64,000 nt of DNA, taken from contig CAMATZ010000023.1 in assembly GCA_945861275.1 (NCBI GenBank), positions 1 to 64,000 on the forward strand, given 5' to 3'. Within the stretch, counting starts at the first letter, position 1. Each line of letters begins with the position of its first letter. The notes below the pieces were generated by a model that searched no databases, was not told where the DNA came from, and saw nothing but the letters and a program-made list of their open reading frames with translations. Below are positions 44,398 through 53,964 of this stretch, one piece after another. This DNA is from Bordetella parapertussis (GTDB taxonomy: Bacteria; Pseudomonadota; Gammaproteobacteria; Burkholderiales; SG8-41). The position numbers were made by a program, and so were the translations under genes.

Positions 44398-45357
44398 TCA
44401 GTCCGCCTTGATACCGGCCGCCTTTATAACCGCTCCCCACTTTTCGGTCTCGCGGCGTATGTGTTCGGCGAATTGCTCCGGTGTACTGGCGGTAATCGTG
44501 CTGCCGGCGGGAATGACTATTTCTGCAAACACCGGAGATTTCAGGGCTTTGTTGAGCTCGGCATTCATGCGCAGAATAATTTCCCGCGGTGTGCGCGCCG
44601 GAAACATATAACCGCTCGAGGGCGCCATCTCGTACCCGGGAAAACCCGCCTCGGCGACCGTCGGAATGTCGGGCGCGGCCGGAATGCGCTTCAGCCCGGT
44701 AACGCCGATCGCGCGCAGGCGCCCCCCCAGCACGTGCGGCAGCATCGACGCCGCGTTATCGCAGACGATTTGAATCTGTCCTCCAATCGTGTCGGTAATG
44801 GCCTGCTGTATCGCCTTGTAATAGATCTGAGTGATCTGCGTCCCGGTCATGCTCTTGAGCAACTCGACGGAGAGTTGCTGGCTTGCGCCTCCTCCGGGAC
44901 CGCCGTAGGAGAGCTTGGCTGGTTGTGCACGCGCGAGTTCGACCAGCTCACGCACCGATCGCACAGGCAGCGAGAGTGTGACCGTCAGGATATTGGTGCC
45001 GGAAACGCCTCGAGTCACGGGCTGGAAATCCTTAGCCGAGTCATAGGGGAGCCGCGAGAAGGCCAGCGCGTTTGTGATGAAGGTGAATGCGGAGTAGCCC
45101 AGCGTGTAGCCGTCGGGCGCCGCCTTCGCGATCACGTCGTATCCGAGGATGCCGCTCGCCCCGCCGCGATTGTCGACCACCACCTGCTGCCCCATCTGTT
45201 TGCTGAGCGCGTTTGCAATGATGCGCGCCTGGATGTCGGGCGTGCCGCCCGCCGCTGACGGCACCACCAGGCGAATCGGCTTGTTTGGATAGGCCTGGCC
45301 AAACGCGGTGGATGCCGCAAGCGACAGGATTGCGGGAACGGCGAACAATGGTTTCAA
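44398..45357 (-). CDS. Bug-family tripartite tricarboxylate transporter receptor
   Basis: Periplasmic binding protein (319 aa). Start choice matters: TTG 45357 (encoding KPLFAVPAILSLAASTAFGQ as signal peptide) has AGGGGA seven bases upstream, while the ATG at 45375 has none; the frame remains open much further into the next gene but only as an overlap. Mature part: YPNKPIRLVVPSAAGGTPDI, GQQVVVDNRGGASGILGYD, PDGYTLGYSAFTF, QITQIYYKAIQQAITDTIGGQI. Close in sequence pattern to the Bug protein at 28284-29249. 68 nt downstream of the tandem CaiB gene. Confidence 0.92.
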   Translation of the reverse strand: MKPLFAVPAILSLAASTAFGQAYPNKPIRLVVPSAAGGTPDIQARIIANALSKQMGQQVVVDNRGGASGILGYDVIAKAAPDGYTLGYSAFTFITNALAFSRLPYDSAKDFQPVTRGVSGTNILTVTLSLPVRSVRELVELARAQPAKLSYGGPGGGASQQLSVELLKSMTGTQITQIYYKAIQQAITDTIGGQIQIVCDNAASMLPHVLGGRLRAIGVTGLKRIPAAPDIPTVAEAGFPGYEMAPSSGYMFPARTPREIILRMNAELNKALKSPVFAEIVIPAGSTITASTPEQFAEHIRRETEKWGAVIKAAGIKAD

Positions 45358-45425
45358 TGAATATTCCCCTGGCATACGCGTCCGACCGGCGGGCCGGGCA
45401 AGCAACTGTACGTTTCCCGCCGAGT

Positions 45426-47654
45426 TTAACACCCCGCCTTCACACCATCCACGGCGATGACGCCTGCGCGGATCAAGCGCTCCAGTTCGCCGCCGAGGCC
45501 GATTTCCGCAAGCACACTGGCGGCATCCGATCCGGGCTTGGCCGCCGGCCGTCCGACTGTCATCGGCGTACGCGACAGCTTTACCCCAGGCGCCGTGGTG
45601 GTAATGGGCCCGAAGCCTTCGTGATCGCGGGTGATGGCCAAGCCGCGCGCCTGCACCAGCGGATCGGTCATCAGCTCGACCAGGCTGGCCACGACACGGT
45701 GGGCGCCGATGCCGGCCTTGTTCAGCACATCCACCCACGCCGCTACACTGCGGCTACGCATACGCGCTTCCAGTTCGCGCTCAAGGTCCGCGCCACTGCG
45801 CCCGGCGAGGTCAGCCAATTCCGCGCAGTGTGCCAGCTCTCCCGCCCGAGCCGCGAGGAACAGCCAGCCGTCACTGGCCTGATAAAGGCGGTTAAGCGGC
45901 CCACTGCCCGTTGCTTCCTGCCCGTGCGGTTCGTCCCACTTTTTACCTGCGTAATCCTGCAGCAGCGCCGACTGCAGCATGGTAGCGGTGTAGGCCAGCG
46001 CGCTGTCCACAAACTGTCCTTCTCCGGTGCGGCGCCGGTGCAACAGAGCCAGCGCCACGCCATAACACGCCATCAGGCCGGTGCCGTAATCGTTGGCGGC
46101 GAAAGGCGCGGTGGCCGGCTTGGCCGAGCCGTAGCGCACCTGCATGCCCGACACCGCCTGGCCAATCTGCTCATGGCCGGGACGGCTCGCGTAAGGACCA
46201 ATGTGACCAAAGGTATTCATGGAACCGTAAACGATGTCCGAGCGGCGCGCACGCACCCGTTGGTAATCGATGCCGAGTTTCTCGGCAACGCCGCCGCGGA
46301 AATTCTGCAGTACCACGTCCGCCTGATCCACCAACTTCCAGAAAATCTCCAGCCCCTCCTTGGTCTTGAGGTCGATGAGCACGCTGCGCTTGGCACGGTT
46401 GATGTCGTTATGCCGCAGCACGGTGCCTTTGTGCGGGCTGTCGATCTTGATCACATCCGCGCCGAACTCGGCCAGGGTGCGGGCACAGGTCGGCCCCGCG
46501 AGCACGATGCACAAGTCCACCACCTTTACGCCCTGCAGCGCCGAGCGCAGCATTTCGCCGCCCGCCGCTGCATCGATCGGTTTGCGCGCGGTCAGTTCGT
46601 TCAGTATCTCCACTCGATGCGCATCCGTCTTCGGGCGCGGCGTGCGCACCGAGCCCGGCATCGCCGAGAGGCGCACGTTGATGGCGGGGCCACGAAAGCG
46701 GCCCAGTTCCGGATCATCGTAGTCAGCGACAATCTTTGATTCCAGCGCCTGCGGGTGCTGCAGCCATTCAGCGCTGGAATGGCAGATCACACCTTCGGAA
46801 CCGATCTCCGCAATTAAGTCCTCCCATTCTTTGGCCGTGCGGGTGCGCATCACCTCGTCGAACTTCTGCGCCAGTTCATGCGGCGGCAGATTGGCATCGC
46901 GCCATTGGTCCATGCCGATGCCCTTGATGAAAGCGTCGAACTTCTTGTTGTTCGCCACGTACATCAACCAGCGCCCATCCTTGCAGGGCAATTGCCGGCT
47001 CCAGTTGAATGCGGGTTCGGCCTCGGGTTTGCCGTTGACCAGCAGGCCACGCGCACCGACCACAGTGAAGGTCGCATCGAACAGCGGAATTTCCACGCGC
47101 TGACCGAAGCCGCAACGCGCCCGCGCATTCAACGCCATGGCGACGCTGACCGCGCACAGAAAGGCCGCGTAGGCCGACCCATAGGGAACGACGGTATACA
47201 CCGGCCGGCCTTGCGTCGCACGACTGGCACGATAGGCGCCGGTAGCCGCACCCACCACGCCCTCCCATGCGCGGACCTGGGCACGCGGATCGTCCGCGCC
47301 GAAACCCGGCAGCGAGCAGTAGATGAGCCGCGGGTTCACCGCCGCTGCGGTCATGGCCGCTGCCCCCAATCCGAGGCGCTCCATCACGCCGGGACGGAAG
47401 TTCTCGATCACCACGTCGGCGCCTGCGATCAGTTGCCGCGCCGTCTCCCGCTCTGCGTCCTGTTTCAGATTGAGGACTATGCTGCGCTTGTTGCGGTTCC
47501 AGGTGGCATTGGCGGGCGTATTCCAGCGCGGCCCGCCCGGCGGATCGATGCGTATGACGTCCGCACCCTGGTCGCCCAGCAGCATGGCCGCCATAGGGCC
47601 GGCGATGTACTGACCGAAATCGATGACGCGTATACCTTGCAGAACGCCTGTCAT
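45426..47654 (-). CDS. Tandem CaiB/BaiF CoA-transferase fusion
   Basis: 742 residues made of two complete class III CoA-transferase domains in one chain (about 1-375 and 385-742). Each begins with the family start (LQGIRVIDFGQYIAGPMAAMLLGDQGAD; LQGVKVVDLCIVLAGPTCARTLAEFGAD). The catalytic aspartate is kept in the second half (AANDYGTGLMA), but the first half reads VVPYGSAYAA at that place, so it is probably inactive and structural. GGAGGAAG precedes ATG 47654. It is divergent from an alpha/beta hydrolase and followed by two Bug receptors and a flavoprotein, likely one catabolic transcript. Confidence 0.93.
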   Translation of the reverse strand: MTGVLQGIRVIDFGQYIAGPMAAMLLGDQGADVIRIDPPGGPRWNTPANATWNRNKRSIVLNLKQDAERETARQLIAGADVVIENFRPGVMERLGLGAAAMTAAAVNPRLIYCSLPGFGADDPRAQVRAWEGVVGAATGAYRASRATQGRPVYTVVPYGSAYAAFLCAVSVAMALNARARCGFGQRVEIPLFDATFTVVGARGLLVNGKPEAEPAFNWSRQLPCKDGRWLMYVANNKKFDAFIKGIGMDQWRDANLPPHELAQKFDEVMRTRTAKEWEDLIAEIGSEGVICHSSAEWLQHPQALESKIVADYDDPELGRFRGPAINVRLSAMPGSVRTPRPKTDAHRVEILNELTARKPIDAAAGGEMLRSALQGVKVVDLCIVLAGPTCARTLAEFGADVIKIDSPHKGTVLRHNDINRAKRSVLIDLKTKEGLEIFWKLVDQADVVLQNFRGGVAEKLGIDYQRVRARRSDIVYGSMNTFGHIGPYASRPGHEQIGQAVSGMQVRYGSAKPATAPFAANDYGTGLMACYGVALALLHRRRTGEGQFVDSALAYTATMLQSALLQDYAGKKWDEPHGQEATGSGPLNRLYQASDGWLFLAARAGELAHCAELADLAGRSGADLERELEARMRSRSVAAWVDVLNKAGIGAHRVVASLVELMTDPLVQARGLAITRDHEGFGPITTTAPGVKLSRTPMTVGRPAAKPGSDAASVLAEIGLGGELERLIRAGVIAVDGVKAGC

Positions 47655-47811
47655 GTTTCTTCCTCCGTGTGAGACCCCTAAACTAGCGCAAAGCGCTGCC
47701 ACGGACAACAACAATCAACTGCCGCTCTGATCCGCGAACAGCTTGACTCGGCCGCTGCGCCGGAGCAATCTGTCGTCCGCGCAACAACACACTGGGCAAG
47801 GAGAAACCGCT

Positions 47812-48576
47812 ATGCCGTTCTACGAAAAAGGCGACGTCCGTATCCACTACGAAGACCACGGCGGGGCCGGCTTTCCGTTGTTACTCATCGCCGGCGGAGG
47901 TTTGAACTCGAAAATCTCTTACTTCAGCGATGGCGCGCCGTTCAACCCGATCGAGGAGTTCAAGAATGAGTACCGCTGCATCGCCATGGACTTGCGCAAC
48001 GCCAACGGCGGGCAGTCCTCCGGTCCGCTTGAAATCGACCGCCCCTGGGATGCGCACACCGATGACCAGCTCGGTCTGATGGATCATCTGGGTATCAAGC
48101 AGTTCATGGTGATGGGCTTTTGTATCGGTGGCCCCTTCATCTGGAACCTGTTGCAGCGGGCCCCTACGCGTATCGTCGCTGGCGTGCTGGCGCAGCCCAG
48201 CGGGTCCCGCCCTGAGAAGCGCGACCTTTTTTACGACAACAACATGAAAGGCTGGGGCCCACCGCTGTGCGCCCGCCGCCCTGACATCACGATGGCGACA
48301 GTCGACAAATTCCTCACCAGGATGTACCGCACCAACCCCGACTTCGTATTCACCGTGACGCGCGATTTTGTGCGCGCCTGCCAGACGCCCATCCTGGTCC
48401 TGCCGGATGACGTGCCGTCGCACCCGTACGCCGTGGCCATGGAGTCGGTAATGCTCTCGCCGAAGTCCGAAGTGAGCCTCTTCCCGTGGAAGGAGCCGAA
48501 GGAACTCATCCCCCCGGTGGTGCGCCAGGTACGCTCCTTTATGCGGGCGCATCGGCCTGTGACAGCCGCCGGCTAA
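47812..48576 (+). CDS. Alpha/beta hydrolase with cysteine nucleophile
   Basis: 254-residue alpha/beta hydrolase (RIHYEDHGGAGFPLLLIAGGGLNSKISYF). The nucleophile elbow is G-F-Cys104-I-G-G rather than GxSxG, as in dienelactone-hydrolase-like enzymes; the acid and base probably lie in LVLPDDVPSHPYAVA. AAGGAG precedes ATG 47812; an in-frame start 69 nt earlier is unlikely. It is divergent from the tandem CaiB gene and 108 nt before a GMC oxidoreductase. Confidence 0.9.
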   Translation: MPFYEKGDVRIHYEDHGGAGFPLLLIAGGGLNSKISYFSDGAPFNPIEEFKNEYRCIAMDLRNANGGQSSGPLEIDRPWDAHTDDQLGLMDHLGIKQFMVMGFCIGGPFIWNLLQRAPTRIVAGVLAQPSGSRPEKRDLFYDNNMKGWGPPLCARRPDITMATVDKFLTRMYRTNPDFVFTVTRDFVRACQTPILVLPDDVPSHPYAVAMESVMLSPKSEVSLFPWKEPKELIPPVVRQVRSFMRAHRPVTAAG

Positions 48577-48593
48577 GACGAGGGCCATACTAC

Positions 48594-48607
48594 GTGCACC
48601 GGTGCAC
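48594..48607. other. 14-bp perfect palindrome
   Basis: GTGCACCGGTGCAC lies in the gap between the hydrolase and the GMC oxidoreductase, followed by a further CGGCGC. It could be an operator for the downstream gene; no other support. Confidence 0.35.
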
Positions 48608-48684
48608 CGGCGCGCAGGCGTAAGCGTGCAGACTGCACGGGTTAGGCCGGCCAACCAACAGCAGCTTTGCCTGCGGGCTACTCC

Positions 48685-50295
48685 ATGACACCTACTACCT
48701 ATGACTACATCATTGTCGGCGCCGGTTCCGCCGGCTGCGTGCTGGCCAACCGCCTGACCGCATCCGGCAAACATCGCGTGCTACTGCTGGAAGCCGGCGG
48801 CCGCGATAGCAATCCGTGGATCCATATTCCCCTGGGCTTCGGCAAGACCATGTTCGACAACAAGGTCAACTGGATGTTCGAGACCGATGCCGAACCGGGC
48901 ATGCAGGGCCGGCGCATCAAGGTGCCGCGCGGGCGCGTGCTCGGCGGATCGAGTTCGATCAACGGACTGATCTACATTCGCGGCCAGCGTGAAGATTTCG
49001 ATGATTGGAAAAATCTCGGCAATCCCGGCTGGGGCTATGATGACGTCCTGCCCTACTTCAAGAAGTCGGAGGACCAGGAACGCGGTGCGGATGCCTGGCA
49101 CGGCACTGGCGGGCCGCTGGCGGTGTCCGATGTCAAGGACACCCACCCGCTGGCCGAAGCCTTCATCGCTGCAGGGATCGATGCCGGCATCCCGCGCAAT
49201 GACGATTTCAACGGCGCCAAGCAGGAAGGTGTGGGCTACTTTCAGGGCACCGCGCGAAACGGCCTGCGTTGCAGCGCGGCGGTAGGCTATCTGCGCCCGG
49301 CAATGAAGCGCGCCAATCTCGAAGTGGTGACGCATGCGCTGGCTTCGCGCGTGCTGACCGAAGGCACGCGCGCGACCGGCGTTGCGTATCGTGTGGATGG
49401 CGTGGACGGCGCGGAACGGCAGGCGTTTGCGGCGCGCGAAGTGCTGCTGTGTGCCGGCGCCATTCAGTCGCCGCAACTGCTGCAACTCTCGGGCATAGGG
49501 CCGGGGGCATTGCTGCAACGCCATGGCATCGCGGTGGTGAAGGACGCGCCCGGCGTGGGCCGCAATCTGCACGACCATCTGCAGACGCGCGTGGTGTGGA
49601 CCTGCAACGAGCCGATCACGGTGAACGACATCATGTTGAGCCCCTGGCGCAAAATGATGATGGGCATGCGCTTTGCGCTTACGCGCAAAGGGCCGCTTGG
49701 CTGGTATGCAGGTCTGGCCGGCGGGTTCGCGCGCACCCGGCCCGAACTCGAGCGGCCCGATGTGCAGTTCCATTTCTTCCCCTACAGCGCTGAACGCACC
49801 GATCCCAGCCTGCACCCTTTTTCGGGTTTCTCGATGTCGGTGTGCAAGCTGCGGCCGGAGTCGCGCGGCGTGCTGGAAATCCGCTCGAACGATGCCGCGA
49901 CGGCGCCATCGATCCGGCCCAATTTCCTCGAGCGCGAGGCCGATGTGGCCACCATGCTCGACGGACTAAAACTCATACGCCGCATCGGCGAGGCGCCGGC
50001 GCTTAAGCGCTGGATATCAGCCGAACGCGATCCGGGACCTTCGTTCGTAAGCGACACGCAACTGGTCGATTACGTGCGCGCCAAAGGCTTCACCGTCTAC
50101 CATCCGGTCGGGACCTGCAAGATGGGCAGCGATGCGCAAGCGGTGGTCGATCACGAACTGCGCGTGCACGGTATGTCTGGGCTGCGCGTGATCGATGCAT
50201 CGGTGATGCCGGTGGTCACCTCGGGCAACACCAACGCCGCGACCATCATGATTGCGGAGAAAGCCGCGGATGCATTGCTGCAGGTGGCGCACTGA
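48685..50295 (+). CDS. GMC-family oxidoreductase
   Basis: FAD-dependent glucose-methanol-choline oxidoreductase (536 aa) that oxidises an alcohol. The N-terminal YDYIIVGAGSAGCVLANRL, the GMC signature PRGRVLGGSSSINGLIYIRG, LCAGAIQSPQLLQLSGIGPG (second signature), and the C-terminal active-site FTVYHPVGTCKMG with the His/Asn region (VTSGNTNAATIMIAEKAAD) are present. It starts at ATG 48685 with a weak ribosome-binding site. It is followed by a Bug receptor and a D-aminoacylase-like hydrolase. Confidence 0.95.
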   Translation: MTPTTYDYIIVGAGSAGCVLANRLTASGKHRVLLLEAGGRDSNPWIHIPLGFGKTMFDNKVNWMFETDAEPGMQGRRIKVPRGRVLGGSSSINGLIYIRGQREDFDDWKNLGNPGWGYDDVLPYFKKSEDQERGADAWHGTGGPLAVSDVKDTHPLAEAFIAAGIDAGIPRNDDFNGAKQEGVGYFQGTARNGLRCSAAVGYLRPAMKRANLEVVTHALASRVLTEGTRATGVAYRVDGVDGAERQAFAAREVLLCAGAIQSPQLLQLSGIGPGALLQRHGIAVVKDAPGVGRNLHDHLQTRVVWTCNEPITVNDIMLSPWRKMMMGMRFALTRKGPLGWYAGLAGGFARTRPELERPDVQFHFFPYSAERTDPSLHPFSGFSMSVCKLRPESRGVLEIRSNDAATAPSIRPNFLEREADVATMLDGLKLIRRIGEAPALKRWISAERDPGPSFVSDTQLVDYVRAKGFTVYHPVGTCKMGSDAQAVVDHELRVHGMSGLRVIDASVMPVVTSGNTNAATIMIAEKAADALLQVAH

Positions 50296-50380
50296 TGCGG
50301 CACCATTGATTCGGTTAGTGAATTACATGCCGTCAGGGTTGCGAAGGTGTCGGCAACGCACATCGACCAGGAGGTTCATC

Positions 50381-51343
50381 GTGCCAAAAACAATAGCGTC
50401 TGCATTGCTCACTGCCCTGTGCCTGACCGCGGGCGCAGCCGTTGCCCAGAGTTATCCCGCCAAGGCGATCCGCATTATCGTGCCGTTTCCGCCCGGCGCG
50501 TTCAACGACACGCTTGGGCGCACCATCGCGCAGAAATTTTCCGACAGCGGTTTCGGCACGGCCATCGTCGATAACCGTCCCGGTGCGGCCAGCACGCTGG
50601 GCGCCGACATTGCCGCAAAATCACCGGGCGACGGCTACACCTTGCTGATCGTGGCAGTGCCGTTTGCCGTCAACCAGACGCTTTACACCCGGCTGCCGTA
50701 CGACACCTTGCGCGACCTGACGCCCGTCATCTACGCCGGCGCGAGTGCGAACATACTGACGGTGCATCCTGCGCTGCCGGTGAAAACCGTGCAGGATCTG
50801 ATCAAGCTGGCCAAAGCTAAACCCGGGCTGCTCACTTACGCCTCCGCCGGCAGCGGCACTTCGCCGCACATGGCGATGGAATTGTTGAAGCTGATGACCG
50901 GTGTCGACATGTTGCACATCCCTTACAAGGGCGGCGCGCCAGCGGTCACCGAGCTGATCGGCGGCCACGTAATGATGTATTGCGAGAACCTGCCGAACCT
51001 GCTGCCGCATGCGCAGGCCGGAAGGTTGCGTGCGATCGCGGTGACCACGGCGGCGCGCATCAAACAGGCGCCGGAGATTCCCACTATTGCGGAAACCGTG
51101 CCCGGCTTTGAGGTGGTGGTATGGTTCGGCGTGGTCGCGCCGGCTGCCACGCCGCGCGACATCATCGTCAGGCTCAACGCCGAGATCAACAAAATTCTGA
51201 CGCTGCCCGACGTGCGCGAGCGCTTCCTCAACGGCGCCGTCGATCCGATCGGCGGCCCGCCCGAGCGATTCGGTGCGCACCTGAAGTTGGAAGTCGATAA
51301 ATGGGCGAAGGTGGTCAAGGCCACCGGCGCGCGCGTTGAGTGA
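50381..51343 (+). CDS. Bug-family tripartite tricarboxylate transporter receptor
   Basis: Periplasmic binding protein (320 aa) initiated at GTG 50381, which has a perfect AGGAGG eight bases upstream; the frame is open much further but only this start gives a signal peptide (KTIASALLTALCLTAGAAVAQ). Mature: YPAKAIRIIVPFPPGAFND, GTAIVDNRPGAASTLGAD, GDGYTLLIVAV, HIPYKGGAPAVTELIGGHV. The GAFND loop is an unusual ligand loop (GGSxD expected). It is 35 nt before an amidohydrolase gene. Confidence 0.94.
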   Translation: MPKTIASALLTALCLTAGAAVAQSYPAKAIRIIVPFPPGAFNDTLGRTIAQKFSDSGFGTAIVDNRPGAASTLGADIAAKSPGDGYTLLIVAVPFAVNQTLYTRLPYDTLRDLTPVIYAGASANILTVHPALPVKTVQDLIKLAKAKPGLLTYASAGSGTSPHMAMELLKLMTGVDMLHIPYKGGAPAVTELIGGHVMMYCENLPNLLPHAQAGRLRAIAVTTAARIKQAPEIPTIAETVPGFEVVVWFGVVAPAATPRDIIVRLNAEINKILTLPDVRERFLNGAVDPIGGPPERFGAHLKLEVDKWAKVVKATGARVE

Positions 51344-51378
51344 CATCCGAATTGTTCTGAATAGGGGAGAGACCTGCG

Positions 51379-53091
51379 ATGCAATATGACCTGGTAATCA
51401 AAAACGGAACTGTGATAGATGGTTCGGGCATGCCGCGCTATCGCGCGGACGTCGGCGTGGTTCAAGGCAAGATCGCGACCATAGGGCGCATCCGCGAGCC
51501 TGCAACGGAGGTGCTGGACGCCGAGGGCCATGTGGTCGCGCCCGGATTCGTGGACGGCCACACCCATATGGACGCGCAGATATTTTGGGATCCGCTCGGC
51601 ACCTCGTCCTGTTATCACGGCATCACCACGGCGGTGATGGGCAATTGCGGCTTCACGCTGGCGCCGTGCGCGGCGCAGGACAAACATATGGTGGTGCGCA
51701 ACCTGCAGCGTGCCGAGGACATCTCACCGGTAGCGATGGAGGCGGGCATTCCATGGAGCTGGACCACTTATCCCGAGTACCTCGCGACGCTCGAAAAGCT
51801 GCCCAAGGGTATTAACTATGCGAGCTACGTCGGGCACTCGGCCATCCGCACGTTTGTGATGGGCGAGCGCGCGTTCACGCAGACTGCGACCGAGGACGAC
51901 CTGCAGGCGATGGAACGCCAGGTGCATGATGCAATATCCGCCGGTGCCGTTGGTTTCACCTCGTCACGATCGCCGGCCCATGAGACGCCGGATGCGCGTC
52001 CGGTCGCAAGCCGCGCCGCCGCGTGGGACGAGGTGCGGCGCCTGGTGGGTGCGATGGGCAAGTTGAACGCGGGTCTGTTCGAAATTGCCGGTGAGGGCGT
52101 GGACCGTAACGCGGGCGACCCCGGCGTGCGCGAATGGCACACGCGCTTGCGTGATCTCGCAGTCGAGTCAGGCCGCCCGATTACCTTCGGCGTGTTCAGC
52201 CGGCGCAATTCACCGGGCACCTGGAAAAAATATCTTGATCTGCTCGACGAAACCGCGGCTGCAGGCGGCCGCATGTTCGCGCAGGCGCACAGCCGCTCGC
52301 TCTCCGCACTGCTGTCGTTCAAGACGCAAATGCCGTTTGACCGCCTGCCGCTGTGGAAAGACATTCGCGCGCTGCCGCTGGATGAGCAAAAGCACAAGCT
52401 GCGCGATCCCGCATTGCGCGCCAAACTCATTGAGGCTTCGGGCGCGCGTGACGATCGCGAGGCGCGCGGCACCGAGGCGAAGCCAGCCGACTACGACTGG
52501 TTGTTCGTATTGGATACCGTGGAAGGGCCGCACCGCTCGGTAGCCGAAGTCGCGCGTGAGCGCAGGCAGCATCCCGCCGAGACCATGATCGAGCTCGCGC
52601 TGGAAAAAGACCTCGACCAGTTTTTTCTGCAGCCCGTGGCCAACGAGGACCAGGACATCGCGCTGCAGATCATGCGCCACCCGCGCACCGTGACCACATT
52701 TTCGGATTCCGGCGCGCACGTCTCGCAGCTCATGGACTCCTCGCTGCAGACGCACCTCTTATATCACTGGGTGCGCACCAAGCAGGCATTCACGCTCGAA
52801 CAGGCTGTCAGGATGCTCTCGCTGGTGCCCGCAACCCTCTGGGGTTTCCACGACCGCGGCCTGTTACGCACTGGCATGGCGGCCGATATCGTGGTGTTCA
52901 ATCCTGACACGATCATGGCCGAGTTGCCGGAGGTGGTGGACGATCTGCCGGCTGGTGCGCGCCGACTGGTCCAACGCACGCGCGGTATGGCCGCAACGGT
53001 GGTGAACGGCAAGATCCTGCTGCGTGATGGCAAGCCTACCGGCGCACTGCCCGGAAAACTGCTGCGCGGTCCGCTAGGACAGCGCGCCTGA
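51379..53091 (+). CDS. N-acyl-D-amino-acid deacylase-like amidohydrolase
   Basis: 570-residue metal-dependent amidohydrolase of the D-aminoacylase/dihydroorotase superfamily. It opens YDLVIKNGTVIDGSGMPRYRADVGV; the metal HxH is in FVDGHTHMDAQIFWDP, the metal-site Asp in TFSDSGAHVSQLMD, and the C-terminal beta-barrel return is ADIVVFNPDTIMAELPEVV. Family members cleave N-acyl or cyclic amides. GGGGAGAG precedes ATG 51379. Tightly following the Bug receptor, it may act on the transported compound. It is convergent with an enoyl-CoA hydratase gene after 2 nt. Confidence 0.93.
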   Translation: MQYDLVIKNGTVIDGSGMPRYRADVGVVQGKIATIGRIREPATEVLDAEGHVVAPGFVDGHTHMDAQIFWDPLGTSSCYHGITTAVMGNCGFTLAPCAAQDKHMVVRNLQRAEDISPVAMEAGIPWSWTTYPEYLATLEKLPKGINYASYVGHSAIRTFVMGERAFTQTATEDDLQAMERQVHDAISAGAVGFTSSRSPAHETPDARPVASRAAAWDEVRRLVGAMGKLNAGLFEIAGEGVDRNAGDPGVREWHTRLRDLAVESGRPITFGVFSRRNSPGTWKKYLDLLDETAAAGGRMFAQAHSRSLSALLSFKTQMPFDRLPLWKDIRALPLDEQKHKLRDPALRAKLIEASGARDDREARGTEAKPADYDWLFVLDTVEGPHRSVAEVARERRQHPAETMIELALEKDLDQFFLQPVANEDQDIALQIMRHPRTVTTFSDSGAHVSQLMDSSLQTHLLYHWVRTKQAFTLEQAVRMLSLVPATLWGFHDRGLLRTGMAADIVVFNPDTIMAELPEVVDDLPAGARRLVQRTRGMAATVVNGKILLRDGKPTGALPGKLLRGPLGQRA

Positions 53092-53093
53092 AG

Positions 53094-53903
53094 TCATTTC
53101 CCCGCCGCCCGAAACTTGGGCGTGCGCTCGCGGTCGCCGGGGTTGTCCCAGCCCTTCCAGTTGGGTTTGCGTTTTTCCGCGAACGCCTTGCGCGATTCCA
53201 CGCGATCGGACAGCGCACCATGGCTATGCAGGAGCTTGGCGTAGGCTTCTAGTTCGTCGGACACGCGCCCGCGCGAGGCGCGTGTCATGTGCAGCGTATT
53301 GACACGTGAGGCCGGCGGCAAGCTCAGCAGATGGGCGGCCATTTCGCGCGCAATGGGCATCAGTTGATCGGCATCGGTGAGGCGGTTCAGATAGCCCAGT
53401 TCGTACATGCGCTCGGCGGTAAACCGGAACGCGAAGGCAATTTCAGTGGCGATGACATGCGGCAGGTTGTTGACGATGCCGTGGCTGTGGCCGCCCAGCA
53501 GCCAGCGCTTGGCCTCGGACGATTCAAAGGTCGCGCCGCGCACCGCCACGCGCAGATCCGCGCGCTCGGTGAGCATGAAGCCGCCGCCCATGGCAAAACC
53601 GTTGATCGCCACGATCACGGGTTTATCAAGCGTGCCGTCGTTGTAGGGGTTTTCGCGCTGCGCGGATTCTGTCGACGAACCCACGCGGCCTTTTTCCACC
53701 GACTCTTTCATATCTTCGCCTGCGCAAAACGCGCGGCCGGTGCCGGTGAATATCGCCACCTCCAGGTCCTTGCTGTCGCGAAACTCGCACCAGGCATCGG
53801 CCAATAGACCGCGCAACTCCGTGCCCAGCGAGTTCATGCGCTCCGGGCGATTCAAGCGCACCACCATAATGCCATCGTTACGTTCGACTTCGACAAAACT
53901 CAT
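53094..53903 (-). CDS. Enoyl-CoA hydratase/isomerase family protein
   Basis: Crotonase-fold protein (269 aa): MVVRLNRPERMNSLGTELRG, the oxyanion-hole segments RAFCAGEDMKE and AINGFAMGGGFMLTERADLRV, and a C-terminal RKAFAEKRKPNWKGW. The hydratase PE motif is replaced by SSEAKRWLLGG, so the exact reaction is open. GAGAAGG precedes ATG 53903. It is followed upstream on the same strand by an MFS gene. Confidence 0.92.
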   Translation of the reverse strand: MSFVEVERNDGIMVVRLNRPERMNSLGTELRGLLADAWCEFRDSKDLEVAIFTGTGRAFCAGEDMKESVEKGRVGSSTESAQRENPYNDGTLDKPVIVAINGFAMGGGFMLTERADLRVAVRGATFESSEAKRWLLGGHSHGIVNNLPHVIATEIAFAFRFTAERMYELGYLNRLTDADQLMPIAREMAAHLLSLPPASRVNTLHMTRASRGRVSDELEAYAKLLHSHGALSDRVESRKAFAEKRKPNWKGWDNPGDRERTPKFRAAGK

Positions 53904-53964
53904 GACCTTCTCCTGTTCTATGGATACGACATCATACAGAAATCAGCGCCGCCGCTAGGGCCGA

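Noticed and set aside
44398-45738. A 446-residue start for the Bug gene
   Set aside because: The N-terminal 121 residues overlap the CaiB fusion gene and are Arg/His-rich; the TTG at 45357 with AGGGGA and a signal peptide is the sensible start.
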